From contig BSBK01008429.1 of NCBI GenBank assembly GCA_027943335.1, forward strand, positions 1 to 64,000: a DNA stretch of 64,000 bases. The letters run 5' to 3'. The position numbers were made by a program, and so were the translations under genes. Below, one piece after another: positions 61,505-64,000 of the stretch. This DNA comes from Chamaecyparis obtusa (taxonomy: Eukaryota > Streptophyta > Pinopsida > Cupressales > Cupressaceae). Position 1 is the stretch's first letter. The number at the start of each line of letters is the position of its first letter. The notes beneath the pieces were generated by a model that ran no database searches, was not told the DNA's origin, and saw nothing but the letters and a program-made list of their open reading frames with translations.

Positions 61505-63175
61505 ACACTATACAATACAATGAGCCCCCAAGGATTAGGCTAACATTGTTTATATAATGTGGAGCTCCATAATAGGAACATAAATGTTATTTAGAGAAAA
61601 TAGGATTGAAATACAACTCATTGCCACATGATATATAAATAATATTACTATCAATGAGCTGCCTAATCTTATAATATAAAGCTTGAAATTCATTAGTAGA
61701 GTGATCATGAAATCAATGGTATAAATGAAAAGGAAGAGTCTTCAAGTATGGACTATATTTCATTTTGTGTTTAGATCTAGTAATCATCTTAGCATGAAGG
61801 AGTTTAGATAAGAGAACTTCTTAGTCAAATTCCTTCATAATTACATCATATTTTGAAGTGTTATTTGAGATGTTGTTAACATTGATTTGTTGTTGAGGAT
61901 TAAATCCTAATCCATAAGAACACTCATGCCCCCTAGTGTGTAAGGGCATTTGAATTCCCTATTTATGCTTACCACATCCTTGACTATTAAATCCTTGTTT
62001 AACTAAGAAATGATAACCAGGACCATAACGAGAAACCATAGCAGGAGTCAATGAAACTTTAGTAGTCACTATGTCATCATTAGTAGGTTTGATATTTTCA
62101 TTGTGGGTAGAAGCAGTGACAAAGTTACTACGAAGGGTTTTAGAAGTAAAAACTCAGTGTTCAAACTTTCTTTGTTTCTTCATAAAATCAAGATCATTAA
62201 CCTTATACTCTCCAATAAAGGTAGGAGTAAAATCCAAGATTCCCCAATCATCGCCAGGAAGACAATTAGAGGAAGAAGGATTACTATTAGGAACATGAGT
62301 AGTGTGAGTTTGAATATTTAGACAAGGATTAGGTGCATCATTCACATGAACTATATACATTGTGTTGTTATGTATAAACTTGACTTTACAGTGAAGGGTG
62401 GAAGGGATAACATGCATCTCATGCAACCAAGATCTACCCAAAAGAATGTTATAATTGAGAGGTCTAGGTATAACATGAATAGGTGTATTTAGAATGATCA
62501 TTCCTAATTTGATAGGTATGGTAATGATTCCTAAAGTGTTCTTAGCAATGTTATCAAAGCCACATATAGGAACATTGTCAGGTTGAATAGTTGAAAGATC
62601 AGCGTTAATCACTTTGAGCATGTCCATGCTACAAATATTAAGCTTAGATCCATTATCAATCAAGGTCCTATGAATGGTACTTTTATTCATAGAAACAACA
62701 ACCATAAGAGCATCATATTGATTTTGAAATTCTTTAGAAGGTAAATATTTTTGAGTAAATATAATGTCAGGAGGACCTGGGGTAAACCATATTAGTTGTC
62801 TCAACACTACAAATAGATTCACCAAAAGGAAGAAAAGAAGACATCCTAAGAGGAGATGAGGTAAGATCTTGATTCTCCATAAGATAATCACTAAGAGGGA
62901 GATCATTAAGGTAATGTAATATATCATTCTCCGCTAATGCCTCATAACTAGAAGGAATCCCAAATGCAGGTAAAGCATCTATAATATCATCTTCTTTCAC
63001 TAAAATGTCTACATATGTTTTAGAAAAAGAGTTATGATCATGTATGAATATGTCATCTATTAATAAATCACCCTCTTGTATCAAAGCTTCTTCATGAGGA
63101 GGGGATAAATCAATGTCTTTATCTAAGAGATCATCCACAATGGTGTCATGAGGAAGAGAGTAATCAACATCCAAA
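61505..63175 (-). pseudogene. Element J polyprotein: Tat-like gypsy protease and G-patch-like domain
   Basis: Reading down from 63174 (MDVDYSLPHDTIVDDL), an acidic linker changes frame near 62790. It then enters a retropepsin: TLIDNGSKLNICS (active site Asp-Asn-Gly at 62649-62657) and YNILLGRSWLHEMHVIPS (about 62430). After a TGA near 62154 the same frame gives a G-patch-like segment, QGFNSQGCGKHK, TAG, GIQMPLHTRGHE, YGLGFNP (about 61900-62010). About 110 protein-like residues follow, with three stops, to about 61505. G-patch domains after protease are known in some Tat/Ogre elements. No RT or integrase follows. Truncated on its 5' side by K. Confidence 0.75.
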
Positions 63176-64000
63176 TGTTAGAAATATTCAGGAATTAACC
63201 GAGTTACTGAGAGGGGAGGGGTGAATTAGTAACTCCAAATTTTCTTACAATTACAGATGTATTAACATGTAATTTACTTTAACCTTTGCATACAGAAAGC
63301 ATGAAACTTAAAAGCATTCACAATAATGACACATAGATTTGGTTACCCAGAAACCTTCCAAAAAGAAAGTAAAACTGGGGTGGGGATGAAACCCACAAAG
63401 CTTTAATACTGCAGAATAAAGTTGGCCAGTTAAGTCTTACAATTTGATCACTTTTGATGATCTGCCCTGTTAGGAGCAATAAGGATTGCTAAATCCACCC
63501 TGTTAAAGGATTTACAAAACATACAATGAAGTATGCACTCGGTAAAGAGATTTTACAAAAGACTGTTAAGTCTACCCGGTTAAAGGATTTAGTACTGATT
63601 CACCTGTTAGGATGAAACAGTAGATCTCTTGCTTTGCAACTGGATTGCTGATTGAGATTCGCTGATGTACTGATCACCTTCTGTGATGAATTTGTCTTTG
63701 TTGTTCTTTATACTGCTGAAGCCCTTTGTAATTCGCTTATCTCTGCCTTTCTTTCTTTTTCACATATATTCTTCTTTCATGCTTCTTGACATTTTTACAA
63801 CATTGTTTATATACAAGTCTTAAACAATTAATTACAATTACAATTACAAAGTCGGCTTGACAAATAAACATAAGTGCTACTAAGTCAGCCCAAGTATGGT
63901 TACACGGTTCCTGCAAACTGACTCAGTGACTTTCTGATACTCGGTGTCCACTGCATTACTCGGCATCGTCATGCACTCGGTAGAAGTGAAGGCACGGTTC
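63176..64000 (-). mobile_element. Element K: copia-type LTR running off the window
   Basis: Begins TGTTAGAAATATTC and carries 'actgagaggggaggggtgaa', as at the outer ends of the D LTRs, so it is the end of a minus-strand LTR. 'accctgttaaaggattta' and a variant recur about 85 bp apart, and 'actcggt' recurs near the right edge. The presumed left target duplication is ccaaa (63171-63175). Confidence 0.7.

Overview
The window looks like intergenic DNA from a large plant nuclear genome. A gymnosperm such as a conifer is my best guess, but that is inference. I see no intact host gene, rRNA, tRNA or CRISPR array. Almost everything is transposable-element sequence, mostly old and nested, carrying many nonsense codons (often CGA to TGA, the pattern left by deamination of methylated CpG). 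Primer sites matching plant initiator tRNA-Met, a chromodomain Ty3/gypsy group, Sirevirus-like Ty1/copia, L1-type DUF4283 ORF1 and Tat-like features all point to a plant. The element letters used below are mine.

Left block (2685-19772). Element A is a minus-strand chromodomain Ty3/gypsy element with 979-bp LTRs. It has lost its reverse transcriptase by an in-frame internal deletion. A second chromovirus, B (plus strand, 5636-17468), sits inside A's protease codons. B is a tandem of the form LTR-internal-LTR-internal-LTR: three 854-bp LTRs, one perfect 5-bp target duplication around the whole array, and shared nonsense codons in both internal copies. Each B LTR has a perfect three-box heat-shock-element match about 20 bp upstream of its TATA box.

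Middle-left (19778-25969). This holds periodic palindromes, microsatellites, a decayed repeat-containing gene, and an array of about 4.5 copies of a ~357-bp tandem repeat.

Right block (about 25970-59221). Element G looks like a LINE-type insertion: an 18-bp target duplication with one mismatch and an A-rich 3' end. It has two overlapping ORFs. ORF1 is an L1-type DUF4283/zinc-knuckle protein. ORF2, where endonuclease/reverse transcriptase would be expected, instead encodes an unrecognised protein with a coiled-coil end. G is split by two members of one Sirevirus-like copia family in opposite orientations: C (plus, 28933-36649) and D (minus, 37191-58295). D is itself interrupted by F (solo LTR), L (an 8-kb non-autonomous LTR element with ~3.07-kb LTRs and one intact 353-codon acidic ORF) and E (a 4.2-kb solo-LTR-like element with a 25-bp minisatellite).

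Right end. G probably lies in an older minus-strand Tat-like gypsy element J. J encodes a protease and a G-patch-like domain, but no reverse transcriptase is visible. J is cut by another copia-type LTR, K, which runs off the window. The inferred order of insertion is J, then G, then C and D, then F, L and E within D.
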